Positions 25,476 to 36,371 are shown, numbered from the stretch's first letter. The stretch is 48,784 nucleotides of DNA from Phaeovulum veldkampii DSM 11550 (GCF_003034995.1 NZ_PZKF01000022.1:1-48784); one strand, 5' to 3'. A program made the numbers and translations. Notes: generated by a model from the sequence alone, not told the origin.

Positions 25476-26660
25476 ATGCGTCTGATCCTGTCGGCCATTC
25501 TGGCCACAACTCTCGCCCTGCCCGCAGCGGCGCAAAGCACGATTTCGGCCGAGATCGGCGCCAAGGGGATCGGGCCCACCGCAGAGCGGCTGGCCGCCCT
25601 GCCCGCCCCTGCCCCGGCTGATCTGTTTGCGCTGGGGGGGCTGCGGTTTCTGGGCGGGGTCGAGATGGCGCTTCAGACGCGCTGGCGCCATGGCCTGAGC
25701 AGTCCGATGCGGATGCTGCCGATCCTGCGCCTGCCGATCAACGAAAACCCACGCCCCGAACCGTTCGACCCCGCCCTGATCGCCCGGCTGTTCCTGGATC
25801 TGGACACCAGCATGGCCAGCGCGCGCAAAGCTTTGGCCGAGATCCCGCCAAATTCCGATTTCGGGCTGGAAATCGACCTGTCCGACCTGTGGTTTGACAT
25901 CAACGCCAATGCCGCCCGCGACCCCGGCGAGGATCTGTTGGCGGTGGCGGGCGCCATGATGCGCGGGCCGGGCGATGGCGCCCCCCCGGTGATCCGCTTC
26001 GATGGGCCCGACGCGGCGTGGCTCAAGGCCTACGGCCATGCGCTGTCAGGCGTGGCGCAGGTGGTGCTTGCCTATGACCCCACCGCTGCGATCACCAAGG
26101 CCACCGCGGCTTCGGCTGCACTTCATGACCTGAACGACGTGCATATGGCACCCGAAGATTTCAACCGCCAGTTCGGCGAGTTTGCCGATATCATCGCCAT
26201 GGTGCTGGGGGCGCTGGATCAGCCGCCCGACGCTGCCCGCGCCAAGGCCGCGCAGGCGCAGTTTCTGGGGATGATCGCCGAGAACCGCAGGTTCTGGGCC
26301 GAGGTCGCGCTGGAAACCGACAATGACCGCGAATGGCTGCCCAACGACGCGCAAGAGTCGGCTCTGGTCGGGCCGCTGCCTGCTGGCACCGGCGCGACCT
26401 GGCTGCGCGTGCTTGAGGATGGCGAGGCGCTGTTGACGGGCACCAAGCTGGCCCCCTACTGGCGTCTGGACGACAGCGCCGGGGTCAACGTCGCGCGGAT
26501 GTTCACCGACCCGCGCGCCATCGACCTTGTGGCCTGGATTCAGGGGGCGGACGCGCTGCCCTATCTGGAAAAGGGGCCGGTCGTCAGCGCCGAAAGCTGG
26601 CGCGACTTCGAACGGTTGATCGGCGGCCAGGGCATGTTGTTCGCGCTTTACCTGAACTGA
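25476..26660 (+). CDS. Secreted protein of unknown function between mdh and sucC
   Basis: A 394-residue protein with a clear signal peptide (MRLILSAILATTLALPAAAQ, cleavage after AAQ), so it is probably periplasmic. The mature part is acidic and helix-rich. One stretch, DLWFDINANAARDPGEDLL (about residues 140-158), has the spacing D-x-N-x-N-x-x-x-D-x-G-E of a calcium-binding loop. I recognise no family. I recall a hypothetical gene at this place in R. sphaeroides, so it may be a conserved part of the TCA locus. The ATG at 25476 has GCGAGG before it; upstream in-frame codons fall into the terminator. Confidence 0.8.
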   Translation: MRLILSAILATTLALPAAAQSTISAEIGAKGIGPTAERLAALPAPAPADLFALGGLRFLGGVEMALQTRWRHGLSSPMRMLPILRLPINENPRPEPFDPALIARLFLDLDTSMASARKALAEIPPNSDFGLEIDLSDLWFDINANAARDPGEDLLAVAGAMMRGPGDGAPPVIRFDGPDAAWLKAYGHALSGVAQVVLAYDPTAAITKATAASAALHDLNDVHMAPEDFNRQFGEFADIIAMVLGALDQPPDAARAKAAQAQFLGMIAENRRFWAEVALETDNDREWLPNDAQESALVGPLPAGTGATWLRVLEDGEALLTGTKLAPYWRLDDSAGVNVARMFTDPRAIDLVAWIQGADALPYLEKGPVVSAESWRDFERLIGGQGMLFALYLN

Positions 26661-26703
26661 ACATGCTGCGCCGAATCGCCGCAGTGCGGCATTTTAGGGC
26701 CAT

Positions 26704-26738
26704 TGTGATCACACCCCCGAAATGCGTGATCACAAATC
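26704..26738 (+). promoter_or_regulatory. Paired GTGATCAC operator module upstream of sucC
   Basis: TGTGATCACA (26704-26713) and CGTGATCACA (26725-26734) have centres 21 bp apart, with CCCCCGAAATG between and AATC after. It is the same polar module as at 20387-20421 before sdhC: 29 of 35 positions are identical, including the spacing and the 14 bases of the promoter-proximal half. It ends 105 bases before the sucC ATG. The rest of the 183-base gap holds a small G+C stem at 26759-26770 and no promoter I can call with confidence. Confidence 0.7.
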
Positions 26739-26843
26739 CCGAAAATTCCGCTTTCAAACCCCGTGCGGGGCAAATAGCGTTTTGCACGCCTTCGGTTCCA
26801 TGCCAATGAACCGGGCAAATCCTATCAACAATGGGACGATCGA

Positions 26844-28037
26844 ATGAACATTCACGAATATCAGGCGAAAGCCCTTCTGCGCAGCTACGGCTGCCCCGTC
26901 TCGGACGGGCGCGTGGTGCTGCGCGCGGAAGATGCCAAGACCGCCGCCGGCGAACTGGACGGGCCGCTGTGGGTCGTCAAGGCGCAAATTCACGCAGGCG
27001 GTCGCGGCAAAGGCCATTTCGTCGAGCCTGAGGCGGGCGACAAGGGCGGCGTGCGGCTGGCCCGTTCGGTCGAAGAGGCCGACGCGCTGACCCGGCAGAT
27101 GCTGGGCCGCACATTGGTCACGCATCAGACCGGCGCCGCGGGCAAGCAGGTCAATCGCATCTACATCGAAGACGGTTCCGACATCGCGCGCGAGTTGTAT
27201 CTGGCGCTGCTGGTGGATCGCGGCTCCAGCCGTGTCTCTTTCGTCGTCTCCACCGAGGGCGGGATGGATATCGAGGAGGTCGCCGCCAAGACCCCCGAAA
27301 AGATCCTGTCGTTCAGCGTCGATCCGGCCTCGGGCCTGTCCGACTTCCACGGCCGCCGCGTGGCCTTCGCGCTGGGGCTGGAGGGGCCGCTAGTCAAGCA
27401 TTGCGTGGCGCTGGTGAAGAATCTCTACCGTCTGTTCATCGAAAAAGACATGGAGATGCTGGAGATCAACCCGCTGATCATCACCACCACGGGGCAGTTG
27501 AAATGCCTCGATGCCAAGATGGGCTTTGACAACAACGCGCTGTATCGCCAGCCCGACATCCTCAGCCTGCGCGACGAAACCGAGGAAGACCCGAAAGAGC
27601 TTGCCGCGTCGAAGTTCGACCTGAACTATATCGCTTTGGATGGTGAAATCGGCTGCATGGTGAACGGTGCGGGCCTTGCCATGGCCACGATGGACATCAT
27701 CAAGCTTTATGGCGCCGAACCGGCCAACTTCCTTGACGTGGGCGGCGGCGCCTCCAAGGAAAAGGTCACCGAGGCGTTCAAGATCATCACCTCGGACCCG
27801 AACGTCAAAGGCATCCTCGTGAACATCTTTGGCGGTATCATGCGCTGCGACATCATCGCCGAGGGCGTGCTGGCGGCGGTGAAAGAGGTCGGCCTTCAGG
27901 TGCCGCTGGTCGTGCGGCTGGAAGGCACCAACGTGGAACTGGGCAAGGAGATCATCCGCACCTCTGGCCTGAACGTGATCGCGGCTGACAACCTCAGCGA
28001 TGCGGCACAGAAGATCGTCAAAGCGGTGAAGGGATAA
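26844..28037 (+). CDS. sucC: Succinyl-CoA synthetase beta subunit
   Basis: ADP- or GDP-forming ligase subunit that converts succinyl-CoA to succinate with substrate-level phosphorylation. The 397-residue protein begins [16 protein letters not shown] and contains the ATP-grasp nucleotide site ([14 protein letters not shown], about residues 45-58), LEINPLI near 205 and the C-terminal [16 protein letters not shown] and [11 protein letters not shown] ligase parts. It is the first gene of the sucCDAB-lpd run. TGGGAC sits ten bases before the ATG, a weak ribosome-binding site. sucD follows after four bases. Confidence 0.97.
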   Translation: MNIHEYQAKALLRSYGCPVSDGRVVLRAEDAKTAAGELDGPLWVVKAQIHAGGRGKGHFVEPEAGDKGGVRLARSVEEADALTRQMLGRTLVTHQTGAAGKQVNRIYIEDGSDIARELYLALLVDRGSSRVSFVVSTEGGMDIEEVAAKTPEKILSFSVDPASGLSDFHGRRVAFALGLEGPLVKHCVALVKNLYRLFIEKDMEMLEINPLIITTTGQLKCLDAKMGFDNNALYRQPDILSLRDETEEDPKELAASKFDLNYIALDGEIGCMVNGAGLAMATMDIIKLYGAEPANFLDVGGGASKEKVTEAFKIITSDPNVKGILVNIFGGIMRCDIIAEGVLAAVKEVGLQVPLVVRLEGTNVELGKEIIRTSGLNVIAADNLSDAAQKIVKAVKG

Positions 28038-28041
28038 TCGA

Positions 28042-28926
28042 ATGGCCGTTCTCGTCAACGAAAACACCCGCGTTATCTGTCAGGGTTTCACCGGCTCGCA
28101 GGGCACCTTCCACTCGGAACAGGCGATCGCCTATGGCACCAAGATGGTCGGCGGCGTGACGCCCGGCAAAGGCGGCACCACGCACCTGAACCTGCCGGTG
28201 TTCAACTCGGTCCATGAGGCGCGCCATGTCACCGGCGCCAATGCCTCGGCCATCTATGTGCCGCCGCCCTTTGCCGCCGACAGCATCCTTGAGGCGATCG
28301 ACGCCGAAATGGAGTTGATCGTGTGCATCACCGAGGGCATCCCGGTGCTGGACATGATGAAGGTGAAACGCGCGCTGGAAGGGTCGAAGTCGCGGCTGAT
28401 CGGGCCGAACTGCCCCGGCGTCATCACCCCCGACGCCTGCAAGATCGGCATCATGCCGGGCCACATCCACAAGCGCGGCTCGGTCGGTGTCGTGTCGCGT
28501 TCGGGCACGCTGACCTATGAGGCGGTGAAACAGACATCGGACCTTGGCCTTGGCCAATCGACCGCAGTGGGCATCGGCGGCGACCCGATCAAGGGCACCG
28601 AGCATATCGACGTGCTGGAGATGTTTCTGGCCGACCCGGAAACCCAGTCGATCATCATGATCGGCGAAATCGGCGGCAGCGCCGAAGAGGAAGCCGCGCA
28701 GTTCCTGGCCGACGAAAAGAAACGCGGCCGCTGGAAACCGACCGCGGGTTTCATCGCCGGACGCACGGCCCCCAAGGGGCGCCGCATGGGCCACGCGGGC
28801 GCGATTGTTGCCGGTGGCAAGGGTGATGCGGAATCGAAGATCGAGGCGATGCGCGCCGCCGGCATCGTCGTGGCCGACAGCCCGGCACATCTGGGCGAAG
28901 CCGTGATGAAAGCCATGGGCAAATAA
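28042..28926 (+). CDS. sucD: Succinyl-CoA synthetase alpha subunit
   Basis: Binds CoA and carries the phosphohistidine intermediate. The 294-residue protein has the CoA-binding Rossmann part ([19 protein letters not shown], about residues 11-29), the [11 protein letters not shown] segment, GPNCPG near 130 and the active-site His251 in [11 protein letters not shown]. It overlaps nothing and follows sucC by four bases. It is followed by a ten-base-pair hairpin before sucA. Confidence 0.97.
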   Translation: MAVLVNENTRVICQGFTGSQGTFHSEQAIAYGTKMVGGVTPGKGGTTHLNLPVFNSVHEARHVTGANASAIYVPPPFAADSILEAIDAEMELIVCITEGIPVLDMMKVKRALEGSKSRLIGPNCPGVITPDACKIGIMPGHIHKRGSVGVVSRSGTLTYEAVKQTSDLGLGQSTAVGIGGDPIKGTEHIDVLEMFLADPETQSIIMIGEIGGSAEEEAAQFLADEKKRGRWKPTAGFIAGRTAPKGRRMGHAGAIVAGGKGDAESKIEAMRAAGIVVADSPAHLGEAVMKAMGK

Positions 28927-28936
28927 GCCCCGCGCC

Positions 28937-28959
28937 CCGCGCCCCGATCCGGGGCGCGG
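28937..28959 (+). other. Intra-operon hairpin between sucD and sucA
   Basis: A perfect ten-base-pair stem (CCGCGCCCCG at 28937-28946 with CGGGGCGCGG at 28950-28959) and a three-base loop. No T run follows, so it is probably a message-stabilising or processing stem, or a weak attenuator between sucCD and sucAB, rather than a full terminator. Confidence 0.6.
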
Positions 28960-28987
28960 CCCCCCTCTTGCCCCCGAAGGTGCAGTG

Positions 28988-31945
28988 ATGACCGAGCAAA
29001 CCCCCAACGACCAACTCCACGCCTCCAGCTTTCTGCAAGGCGCCAATGCGGAATATGTCGAACAGCTTTATGCCCGCTATGCCGCCGACCCCTCGGCGGT
29101 CGATGCGGCGTGGGCCGAGTTCTTTGCCGCACTTGGCGACCCGGAAATGGACGTGAAGCGCGAGGCGCGGGGGCCTTCGTGGGAACGCACCGACTGGCCG
29201 CCGCAGCCGCAGGGCGACCTGATCTCGGCGCTGACCGGTGACTGGGGCGCGCCAAAAGAGGCCAAGGCGGTGTCTGACAAGGTGCGCGCCAAGGCCGCGG
29301 AAAAGGGCGTCGAGGTGACCGATGCCGAAATCAAGCGCGCCGTTCTTGATTCCATCCGCGCGCTGATGATCATCCGCGCCTACCGGATTCGGGGCCATCT
29401 GATCGCCGATGTTGACCCGCTGGGGATGCGCGACCAGACCCCGCACCCCGAGCTTGACCCCAAATCCTACGGCTTCACCGATGCCGATATGGACCGGCCG
29501 ATCTTTATCGACAACGTGCTGGGCCTGCAGATCGCCACGATGCGGCAGATCATCGACATCGTCAAACGCACCTATTGCGGCACCTTCGCGCTGCAATACA
29601 TGCACATTTCCGACCCCGAACAGGCGGGCTGGCTGAAAGAACGGATCGAGGGCTACGGCAAGGAGATTCACTTTACCCGTGAAGGCCGCCGCGCGATTCT
29701 GAACAAGTTGGTCGAGGCCGAGGGATTTGAGAAATTCCTGCATGTGAAATATATGGGCACCAAGCGGTTCGGCCTTGATGGCGGCGAGGCGCTGATCCCT
29801 GCGATGGAACAGATCATCAAGCGCGGCGGCGCGCTGGGTGTGAAGGAAATTGCGATCGGGATGCCGCACCGCGGCCGCCTGTCGGTGCTGGCCAACGTGA
29901 TGGGCAAACCCTACCGCGCGATCTTTCACGAGTTTCAGGGCGGCAGCTACAAGCCCGAAGACGTGGACGGCTCGGGCGATGTGAAATACCACCTCGGCGC
30001 CTCGTCCGACCGGGAGTTTGACGGCAACAAGGTTCACCTGTCGCTGACCGCCAACCCCAGCCACCTTGAGGCGGTGAACCCGGTTGTGCTGGGCAAGGCG
30101 CGGGCCAAGCAGGACCAGTTCAGCGACCCCGAACGCCGGTCTGTGCTGCCGGTGCTGTTGCACGGCGACGCGGCCTTTGCCGGGCAGGGCGTGGTGGCCG
30201 AATGTTTCGGCCTGTCGGGCCTGAAGGGCCACCGCACCGGCGGCACCATTCATATCGTGGTGAACAACCAGATCGGCTTTACCACGGCGCCGCACTTCTC
30301 GCGCTCGTCGCCCTACCCCACCGATATCGCGCTGATGGTCGAGGCGCCCATCTTCCACGTCAACGGCGACGACCCCGAGGCGGTGGTGCATGCCGCCAAG
30401 GTGGCGACCGAGTTTCGCCAGCAGTTCGGCAAGGATGCGGTGATCGACATCTTTTGCTATCGCCGCTTTGGTCACAACGAAGGCGACGAGCCGATGTTCA
30501 CCAACCCGGTGATGTACAAGCGGATCAAAAGCCACAAGACCACCCTCCAGCTTTACACCGAACGTCTGGTGGCCGACGGGCTGATCCCCGAAGGCGAGAT
30601 CGAGGATATGAAGGCTGCCTTCCAGTCCACGCTCAACGCCGAATTCGAGGCGGGCAAAAGCTATCGCCCGAACAAGGCCGACTGGCTGGATGGCCGCTGG
30701 AAGCATCTGGCCCGCGAAGAAGCCGAATATCAGCCCGGCGCCACCGCGATCAGCCCCGAGATGATGGCCGAGGTGGGCACCGCGCTGACCCGCGCCCCCG
30801 ACGGGTTCGATCTGCACAAGACCGTCGCCCGCCAGCTTGAGTCCAAGGCCGAGATGTTCAAGAGCGGCAAGGGCTTTGACTGGGCCACCGCCGAGGCGCT
30901 GGCCTTCGGCAGTCTCTGCGCCGAGGGCTACGGCGTGCGTCTGTCGGGCCAGGACAGCACCCGCGGCACCTTCAGCCAGCGCCATTCGGCGCTGATCGAC
31001 CAGACCACCGAAGAACGCTATTACCCGCTGAACCACATCAAGCCGGGGCAGGCGCGCTATGAGGTGATCGACTCGATGCTGTCGGAATATGCCGTGCTCG
31101 GGTTCGAATACGGCTATTCGCTGGCCGAACCGAACACCCTGACCATGTGGGAGGCGCAGTTTGGCGATTTTGCCAACGGCGCGCAGATCATGTTCGACCA
31201 GTTCATTTCCTCGGGCGAACGCAAATGGTTGCGGATGTCGGGCCTTGTGATGCTGCTGCCGCACGGGTTCGAAGGACAAGGCCCCGAACATTCCTCGGCG
31301 CGGCTGGAACGGTTCCTGCAACTGTCCGCCGAAGACAACTGGATCGTCGCCAACTGTTCCACCCCGGCCAACTACTTCCACATCCTGCGGCGCCAGATTC
31401 ACCGCAGCTTCCGCAAACCGCTGGTGCTGATGACGCCAAAGTCGCTTCTTCGGCACCCGATGTGCATCTCGGCTGCCGAAGATTTCACCACCGGGTCGTA
31501 TTTCTGCCGCATCCTCTGGGATGACGCCGAAAAGGGCAACTCGCCCACCAAACTGGCGGCCGACGACAATATCCGCCGCGTGGTGATCTGTTCGGGCAAG
31601 GTTTACTACGACCTTCTGGCCGAACGCGACAAGCGCGGCATCGACGATGTCTACCTGCTGCGGCTGGAACAATTTTACCCGTTCCCGGCGCATTCGCTGG
31701 TGACCGAACTCAGCCGCTTCAAGGGGGCCGAGGTGGTCTGGTGTCAGGAAGAGCCCAAGAATCAGGGCGCCTGGACCTTCGTGGAACCGAACCTTGAATG
31801 GGTTCTGGGCCGCATCGGGGCGACACATACACGCCCGCGCTATGCCGGCCGTGCGGCCTCGGCCTCGCCCGCCACGGGGCTTGCCTCGCGGCACAAGGCC
31901 GAACAGGACGCGCTCGTCAATGATGCGCTGACGCTGGAGACATAA
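28988..31945 (+). CDS. sucA: 2-Oxoglutarate dehydrogenase E1 component
   Basis: Thiamine diphosphate-dependent decarboxylase of the 2-oxoglutarate dehydrogenase complex. The 985-residue protein has the E1o N-terminal segment [21 protein letters not shown] that docks to the complex. It also has the thiamine-binding parts ([15 protein letters not shown], about residues 292-306; [30 protein letters not shown]), and ends with the transketolase C-terminal part [17 protein letters not shown] lies before the ATG at 28988; a GTG three bases earlier is in frame. sucB follows one base after the stop, so E1 and E2 are made together. Confidence 0.97.
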   Translation: MTEQTPNDQLHASSFLQGANAEYVEQLYARYAADPSAVDAAWAEFFAALGDPEMDVKREARGPSWERTDWPPQPQGDLISALTGDWGAPKEAKAVSDKVRAKAAEKGVEVTDAEIKRAVLDSIRALMIIRAYRIRGHLIADVDPLGMRDQTPHPELDPKSYGFTDADMDRPIFIDNVLGLQIATMRQIIDIVKRTYCGTFALQYMHISDPEQAGWLKERIEGYGKEIHFTREGRRAILNKLVEAEGFEKFLHVKYMGTKRFGLDGGEALIPAMEQIIKRGGALGVKEIAIGMPHRGRLSVLANVMGKPYRAIFHEFQGGSYKPEDVDGSGDVKYHLGASSDREFDGNKVHLSLTANPSHLEAVNPVVLGKARAKQDQFSDPERRSVLPVLLHGDAAFAGQGVVAECFGLSGLKGHRTGGTIHIVVNNQIGFTTAPHFSRSSPYPTDIALMVEAPIFHVNGDDPEAVVHAAKVATEFRQQFGKDAVIDIFCYRRFGHNEGDEPMFTNPVMYKRIKSHKTTLQLYTERLVADGLIPEGEIEDMKAAFQSTLNAEFEAGKSYRPNKADWLDGRWKHLAREEAEYQPGATAISPEMMAEVGTALTRAPDGFDLHKTVARQLESKAEMFKSGKGFDWATAEALAFGSLCAEGYGVRLSGQDSTRGTFSQRHSALIDQTTEERYYPLNHIKPGQARYEVIDSMLSEYAVLGFEYGYSLAEPNTLTMWEAQFGDFANGAQIMFDQFISSGERKWLRMSGLVMLLPHGFEGQGPEHSSARLERFLQLSAEDNWIVANCSTPANYFHILRRQIHRSFRKPLVLMTPKSLLRHPMCISAAEDFTTGSYFCRILWDDAEKGNSPTKLAADDNIRRVVICSGKVYYDLLAERDKRGIDDVYLLRLEQFYPFPAHSLVTELSRFKGAEVVWCQEEPKNQGAWTFVEPNLEWVLGRIGATHTRPRYAGRAASASPATGLASRHKAEQDALVNDALTLET

Positions 31946-31946
31946 G

Positions 31947-33488
31947 ATGGCAACCGAAATCCGCGTGCCCACCCTGGGCGAAAGCGTGTCAGAGGCGACG
32001 GTGGCCACCTGGTTCAAGAAACCGGGCGATGCCGTGGCCGTTGATGAAATGCTGTGCGAGCTGGAGACCGACAAGGTGACGGTCGAGGTTCCCTCGCCCG
32101 CTGCCGGTCGGCTGACCGAGATCGTGGCGGCCGAGGGCACCACCGTCGGCGTCGGCGCGCTGCTGGCCCAGATTTCAGAGGTCGGCACCGCCGAGCCTGC
32201 GACCCCAACCCAAAAGACCGGCGCCAAGGCTGCGCCAGAAGCCAACGAGGGCAAGATGACCGATGTGATGGTTCCCAGCTTGGGCGAAAGCGTGACCGAG
32301 GCCACGGTGGCCATGTGGTTCAAGCGCGTAGGCGACACCGTCGCGCTGGATGAGATGCTGTGCGAGTTGGAAACCGACAAGGTCTCGATCGAGGTGCCCT
32401 CGCCGGTGGCGGGCGTTCTGACCGAGATTCTGGTGCCCGAGGGCACCACGATAGACGCCAGCGCCCGGCTTGCCGTGATCGCCGAAGGCGCCAGCGCGGC
32501 CACCGCCAAACCGGCCGCAGCAGCAGCCCCCCCCGCGGCCCCCGCGGCTGCGGGCAAAGATGTGGAGGATGCCCCTGCCGCGAAAAAGGCGATGGCCGAA
32601 GTCGGGCTTTCGCGCGATCAGGTCACCGGCACCGGCCGCGATGGCCGCGTGATGAAGGACGATGTGGCCCGCGCGGTCGCCGCCGCCCCTGCCCCTGCCG
32701 CCGCCTCTGCCGCCGCCCCGGTGGCGACAATCGCTGTTGCCACCCCGCCCGCCACCGCGCCGCGCGCCCCTGTTCCGGCGGAAGATGCCGCCCGCGAGGA
32801 ACGGGTCAAGATGACCCGCCTGCGCGCCACCATCGCCCGCCGCCTGAAAGACGCGCAGAACACTGCCGCGATGCTGACCACCTATAATGAGGTGGACATG
32901 TCGGGCATCATGGAGCTGCGCAATACCTACAAGGACCAGTTCGAAAAGAAGCACGGCGTGAAGATGGGCTTCATGTCGTTCTTTGTGACGGCCTGCTGCC
33001 ATGCCCTGCGCGAGGTGCCCGAGGTCAACGCCGAAATCGACGGTCAGGACATCGTCTACAAGAACTACGTCCACATGGGCGTGGCGGTGGGCACGCCCAC
33101 GGGCCTTGTGGTGCCGGTGGTGCGCGATGCCGACCAGATGGCCTTTGCGCAGATCGAAAAGAAGATCGCCGAACTGGGCGTCCGCGCCCGCGATGGCAAG
33201 CTGTCGATGGCCGAGATGCAGGGCGGCAGCTTCACAATCTCGAACGGCGGCGTCTATGGCTCGCTGATGTCCTCGCCGATCCTGAACCCGCCGCAGTCGG
33301 GCATTCTGGGGATGCACAAGATCCAGGACCGCCCCGTCGTGGTCAACGGCCAGATCGTGATCCGTCCGATGATGTATCTGGCGCTGAGCTACGATCACCG
33401 CGTCGTTGACGGCAAGGGCGCCGTCACCTTCCTCGTGCGGGTAAAGGACGCGCTCGAAGACCCGCGCCGCCTGCTGATGGATCTGTGA
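31947..33488 (+). CDS. sucB: 2-Oxoglutarate dehydrogenase E2 (dihydrolipoyl succinyltransferase), two lipoyl domains
   Basis: Core of the complex; transfers the succinyl group to CoA. The 513-residue protein is longer than the usual ~400 because it has two lipoyl domains (residues 2-77 and 105-180), about two thirds identical, each with the lipoylated ELETDKV motif (Lys43, Lys145). An Ala/Pro linker leads to the E3/E1-binding domain (about 205-243, [22 protein letters not shown]), a second Ala-rich linker and the catalytic domain with SYDHRVVDG near the C-terminus. It is coupled to sucA (one-base gap) and to the following small gene (one-base gap). Confidence 0.96.
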   Translation: MATEIRVPTLGESVSEATVATWFKKPGDAVAVDEMLCELETDKVTVEVPSPAAGRLTEIVAAEGTTVGVGALLAQISEVGTAEPATPTQKTGAKAAPEANEGKMTDVMVPSLGESVTEATVAMWFKRVGDTVALDEMLCELETDKVSIEVPSPVAGVLTEILVPEGTTIDASARLAVIAEGASAATAKPAAAAAPPAAPAAAGKDVEDAPAAKKAMAEVGLSRDQVTGTGRDGRVMKDDVARAVAAAPAPAAASAAAPVATIAVATPPATAPRAPVPAEDAAREERVKMTRLRATIARRLKDAQNTAAMLTTYNEVDMSGIMELRNTYKDQFEKKHGVKMGFMSFFVTACCHALREVPEVNAEIDGQDIVYKNYVHMGVAVGTPTGLVVPVVRDADQMAFAQIEKKIAELGVRARDGKLSMAEMQGGSFTISNGGVYGSLMSSPILNPPQSGILGMHKIQDRPVVVNGQIVIRPMMYLALSYDHRVVDGKGAVTFLVRVKDALEDPRRLLMDL

Positions 33489-33489
33489 C

Positions 33490-33783
33490 ATGTCGATCCT
33501 CCAGATCATCCTGATCGGCACGGCGATCATCGCCTTCGCGCTCTGGCAATCGGTGCGCGGGGGCAAACGCTTCGTGCGCGCCCATGTCTTCCTTGAAGAG
33601 CTGAACAAGGGCGCCTCTGCCGAGGCCGCCAATGAGGCTGCGGCGCGGGTCTTTGCCCGCGGCGCCGACAAGATCGCCGACGCCAATGCCGCCATCCGCG
33701 CACAAGCCTATGCCAAGGCGAATACCAAGGGCAAACAGGCCCCGGTGATCGAACAGGCCCGTGGAAAAGGGTTCACCCTATGA
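33490..33783 (+). CDS. Small membrane-anchored protein of unknown function between sucB and MAPEG gene
   Basis: A 97-residue protein: one N-terminal transmembrane helix (about residues 3-20, [19 protein letters not shown]) followed by a basic and Ala-rich helical tail ([43 protein letters not shown]). I recognise no domain. It starts one base behind sucB and overlaps the MAPEG gene start by four bases (ATGA at 33780-33783), so it is translated as part of the 2-oxoglutarate dehydrogenase operon. It may tether something to the membrane, but nothing in the sequence shows what. Confidence 0.75.
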   Translation: MSILQIILIGTAIIAFALWQSVRGGKRFVRAHVFLEELNKGASAEAANEAAARVFARGADKIADANAAIRAQAYAKANTKGKQAPVIEQARGKGFTL

Positions 33784-34175
33784 CCCCCGAACTGATCGCC
33801 CTCGCCCTGGCCGGACTGTTGCAGGTGGCCCAGTTGATGATCCTGTCGATCCCGGCCAACATGGAACTGTCCAGCCGCTGGACCGCGGGCACCCGCGACA
33901 CGCCGCCCCCGAACGAACTGTCTACCTTCACCGCCCGGCTGAAACGCGCCTTCGAGAATCACTTCGAAGGGCTGATCCTGTTCACAATTGCCGTGGTCGT
34001 GGTCACGTTGGGCGGGCAATCCACGCTGTTCACCGCGCTTTGTGCCTTTACCTATCTGGGCGCGCGCATCCTCTATGTGCCCGCCTATGCCTATGGCTGG
34101 ACGCCCTGGCGCTCGGTGATCTGGACGGTGGGCTTCTTTGCCACCGTGGCGATGCTGATCGCCGCGCTGATCTGA
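33780..34175 (+). CDS. MAPEG-family membrane protein
   Basis: A 131-residue protein with four hydrophobic helices, in the MAPEG superfamily (membrane-associated proteins in eicosanoid and glutathione metabolism). The typical loop after helix 1, [24 protein letters not shown], has the conserved R-A-x-x-N-x-x-E pattern, and helix 3-4 shows [15 protein letters not shown]. Bacterial members are poorly known; some use glutathione. It lies between sucB and lpd, within the 2-oxoglutarate dehydrogenase gene order, and is followed by an 89-base gap before lpd that has its own strong ribosome-binding site. Confidence 0.88.
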   Translation: MTPELIALALAGLLQVAQLMILSIPANMELSSRWTAGTRDTPPPNELSTFTARLKRAFENHFEGLILFTIAVVVVTLGGQSTLFTALCAFTYLGARILYVPAYAYGWTPWRSVIWTVGFFATVAMLIAALI

Positions 34176-34264
34176 CCCGGACCGCGCCCGCAACTGGGTG
34201 CACATATGCTCCGGGGGGCCGTGGTGAAAACGCCCCGGCTCCCCGCCACCTACAGGAGGCCGCT

Positions 34265-35656
34265 ATGGCAAATTTTGATGTGATCGTGATCGGCGCCGGT
34301 CCCGGCGGCTATGTCTGCGCCATCCGCGCCGCGCAACTGGGCCTGAGCGTCGCCGTGGTCGAGGGCCGCGAGACGCTGGGCGGCACCTGCCTCAACGTGG
34401 GCTGTATCCCCTCCAAGGCGCTGCTGCACGCCACCCACAGCCTGCACGAGGCGCAGGAAAACTTTGCCAAGATGGGCCTGACCGGCGCCGCCCCCAAGGT
34501 CGATTGGGCCAGGATGCAGGACTACAAGGCCGAGGTGATCGGGCAGAATACAAAGGGCATCGAATTTCTGTTCAAGAAGAACAAAGTCACCTGGCTGAAG
34601 GGCTGGGCCACGATCCCCGCCGCCGGTCAGGTCAAGGTCGGCGACGATCTGCACGAGGCGAAACACATCGTCATCGCCACCGGGTCCGAACCCGCCGCCC
34701 TGCCCGGCATCACGGTCGATGAAAAGAACGTCGTCACCTCCACCGGCGCGCTCAGCCTGCCCAAGGTGCCCAAGTCGATGGTGGTTATCGGCGCCGGTGT
34801 GATCGGGCTTGAGATGGGCTCGGTCTATGCCCGGCTCGGGGCCGAGGTGACGGTGATCGAATATCTCGACACGATCACGCCGGGCATGGATGCCGAAGTG
34901 GCGCGCTCGCTGCAAAAGATCCTCGCCCGGCAGGGCCTGAAATTCATCTTGGGCGCCGCCGTGCAGCGCGTAGACCCGGCAGGCAAGGCGAAATCGCGCG
35001 TGGCCTACACGCTGCGCAAGGACGACAGCGAAGCCGCGATCGAGGCCGAGGTGGTGCTGGTCGCCACCGGGCGCAAGCCCTATCTGGCCGGTCTGGGGCT
35101 GGAGGCGCTGGGGGTAGAGATGACGCCGCGCGGGCAGGTGAAAACCGATGCGCATTTTGCCACCAACATCCGCGGTCTTTACGCCATCGGCGACGCCATC
35201 ACCGGCCCGATGCTGGCGCACAAGGCCGAGGATGAGGGCATGGCACTGGCCGAGATCATGGCGGGCAAGGCGGGCCATGTGAACTATGGCGTGATCCCCG
35301 GCGTGATCTACACCACGCCCGAGGTGGCCTCGGTCGGCAAGACCGAGGAACAGCTGAAAGAGGAAGGCCGCGCCTACAAGGCGGGCAAGTTTTCGTTCAT
35401 GGGCAACGGGCGGGCAAAGGCGGTGTTTCAGGGCGAGGGCTTTGTAAAAATCCTCGCCTGCAAGGAAACCGACCGCATTCTGGGCGCCCATATCATCGGC
35501 CCCGCCGCGGGCGATCTGATCCACGAGGTTTGCGTGGCAATGGAATTCGGTGCCTCGGCGCAGGATCTGGCGCTGACCTGCCACGCCCACCCGACCTATT
35601 CCGAAGCGGTGCGCGAAGCGGCACTTGCCTGCGGCGACGGCGCAATTCACGCCTGA
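34265..35656 (+). CDS. lpd: Dihydrolipoamide dehydrogenase (E3)
   Basis: FAD enzyme that reoxidises the lipoyl groups of E2 with NAD. The 463-residue protein has [21 protein letters not shown] (FAD), the redox-active disulfide Cys42-Cys47 in [17 protein letters not shown], the NAD motif [20 protein letters not shown] (about residues 176-195) and the C-terminal dimer/acid-base motif [19 protein letters not shown] at 34253-34258 sets the ATG. It closes the suc operon, and a strong hairpin follows. It may serve other 2-oxoacid dehydrogenases as well. Confidence 0.96.
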   Translation: MANFDVIVIGAGPGGYVCAIRAAQLGLSVAVVEGRETLGGTCLNVGCIPSKALLHATHSLHEAQENFAKMGLTGAAPKVDWARMQDYKAEVIGQNTKGIEFLFKKNKVTWLKGWATIPAAGQVKVGDDLHEAKHIVIATGSEPAALPGITVDEKNVVTSTGALSLPKVPKSMVVIGAGVIGLEMGSVYARLGAEVTVIEYLDTITPGMDAEVARSLQKILARQGLKFILGAAVQRVDPAGKAKSRVAYTLRKDDSEAAIEAEVVLVATGRKPYLAGLGLEALGVEMTPRGQVKTDAHFATNIRGLYAIGDAITGPMLAHKAEDEGMALAEIMAGKAGHVNYGVIPGVIYTTPEVASVGKTEEQLKEEGRAYKAGKFSFMGNGRAKAVFQGEGFVKILACKETDRILGAHIIGPAAGDLIHEVCVAMEFGASAQDLALTCHAHPTYSEAVREAALACGDGAIHA

Positions 35657-35662
35657 TGCGAC

Positions 35663-35690
35663 AGGCCGCGCCCCCCGCGGGGTGCGGCCT
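35663..35690. terminator. Two-way terminator between lpd and the GntR gene
   Basis: AGGCCGC (35663-35669) pairs with GCGGCCT (35684-35690), and inside it CCCC pairs with GGGG (35671-35674 with 35679-35682), separated by one G-T mismatch. It lies six bases past the lpd stop, ends with TTA and abuts the stop of the convergent regulator gene, so it can serve both transcripts. Confidence 0.65.
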
Positions 35691-36340
35691 TAGCCCACCA
35701 GATGGCGCAGGCCCTGCGTCACGTCCGACCGGATGGCAAGCCGCAGCCCCGGCTCGTCCCCCGCCTTCAGCGCCGCCAGAATCAGCCGGTGATGGCGTGG
35801 CGGCTCGGTTCGCGGCACGCGGTTATACAGCGCGCGCGTGGTCGGCCCCAGTTGCAGCCAGACCGTTTCAATGATCGCCAACATGGCAGGCGCCTGCGCG
35901 CGCAGATACAGCGTCCGGTGAAATTCCAGATTGCTGCGGATGTAGCCCACCGCATCCTGCTTGGCCACCGCCTCGGCATTGACGGCGTTGATGGCAGTCA
36001 ACCGCTCGATCAGCGCCATATGGGCACGCGGCAGCGCCCGGCTGGCCAGTTCCGGCTCGATCAGTGCGCGCAGCGCCGCCAGTTCCTCGATCCGCTCGCT
36101 TGACAGTTCCGGCGTCGCCACCCGGCCCGAGGAGGACAGCATCAAGGCCCCCTCGGCCACCAGCCGCCGCAGCGCCTCGCGGGCGGGGGTCATCGACACG
36201 CCATGCGCCTTGGCCAGCCCCCGCAGGGTCAGCGGCTGACCGGGCAGCAACTCGCCCGTCAGGATCTGCTGGCGCAGGGTCCGATACAGCCGCTCATGCG
36301 CGGCGGTGGTCACATCAGAAGGGCGGGGTTTCAGCGACAT
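35690..36340 (-). CDS. GntR-family transcriptional regulator, FCD type
   Basis: A 216-residue DNA-binding repressor or activator. The N-terminal winged helix-turn-helix (about residues 14-75) includes LRQQILTGELLPGQPLTLRGLAKAHGVSMTPAREALRRL, a textbook GntR domain. The C-terminal all-helical FCD ligand domain (about 85-210) has ALRALIEPELASRA, EFHRTLY and PRHHRLILAAL, whose acidic and His residues usually bind a metal and a carboxylic acid. FCD regulators often sense TCA-type acids, so it is a candidate for control of the adjoining TCA locus (see the paired palindromes). It is probably in one operon with the YgjP-type gene upstream (31-base gap). That gap holds GGATCACA, which resembles one half of the shared module. 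Confidence 0.92.
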   Translation of the reverse strand: MSLKPRPSDVTTAAHERLYRTLRQQILTGELLPGQPLTLRGLAKAHGVSMTPAREALRRLVAEGALMLSSSGRVATPELSSERIEELAALRALIEPELASRALPRAHMALIERLTAINAVNAEAVAKQDAVGYIRSNLEFHRTLYLRAQAPAMLAIIETVWLQLGPTTRALYNRVPRTEPPRHHRLILAALKAGDEPGLRLAIRSDVTQGLRHLVG

Positions 36341-36371
36341 GGGCCGAAGGGATCACAGCGGGCGCGGGGCG

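Noticed and set aside
28751-32557. Very long open frame (over 1200 codons) on the minus strand opposite sucA and sucB
   Set aside because: Translation is rich in His, Arg and Gly with no domain; it is the usual antisense shadow of high-GC genes. The plus-strand proteins are complete and conserved.
34944-34954. TTCATCTTGGG in lpd as another copy of the dispersed element
   Set aside because: Only 11 bases match, it lies inside conserved coding sequence, and the GGATATTT block is missing.
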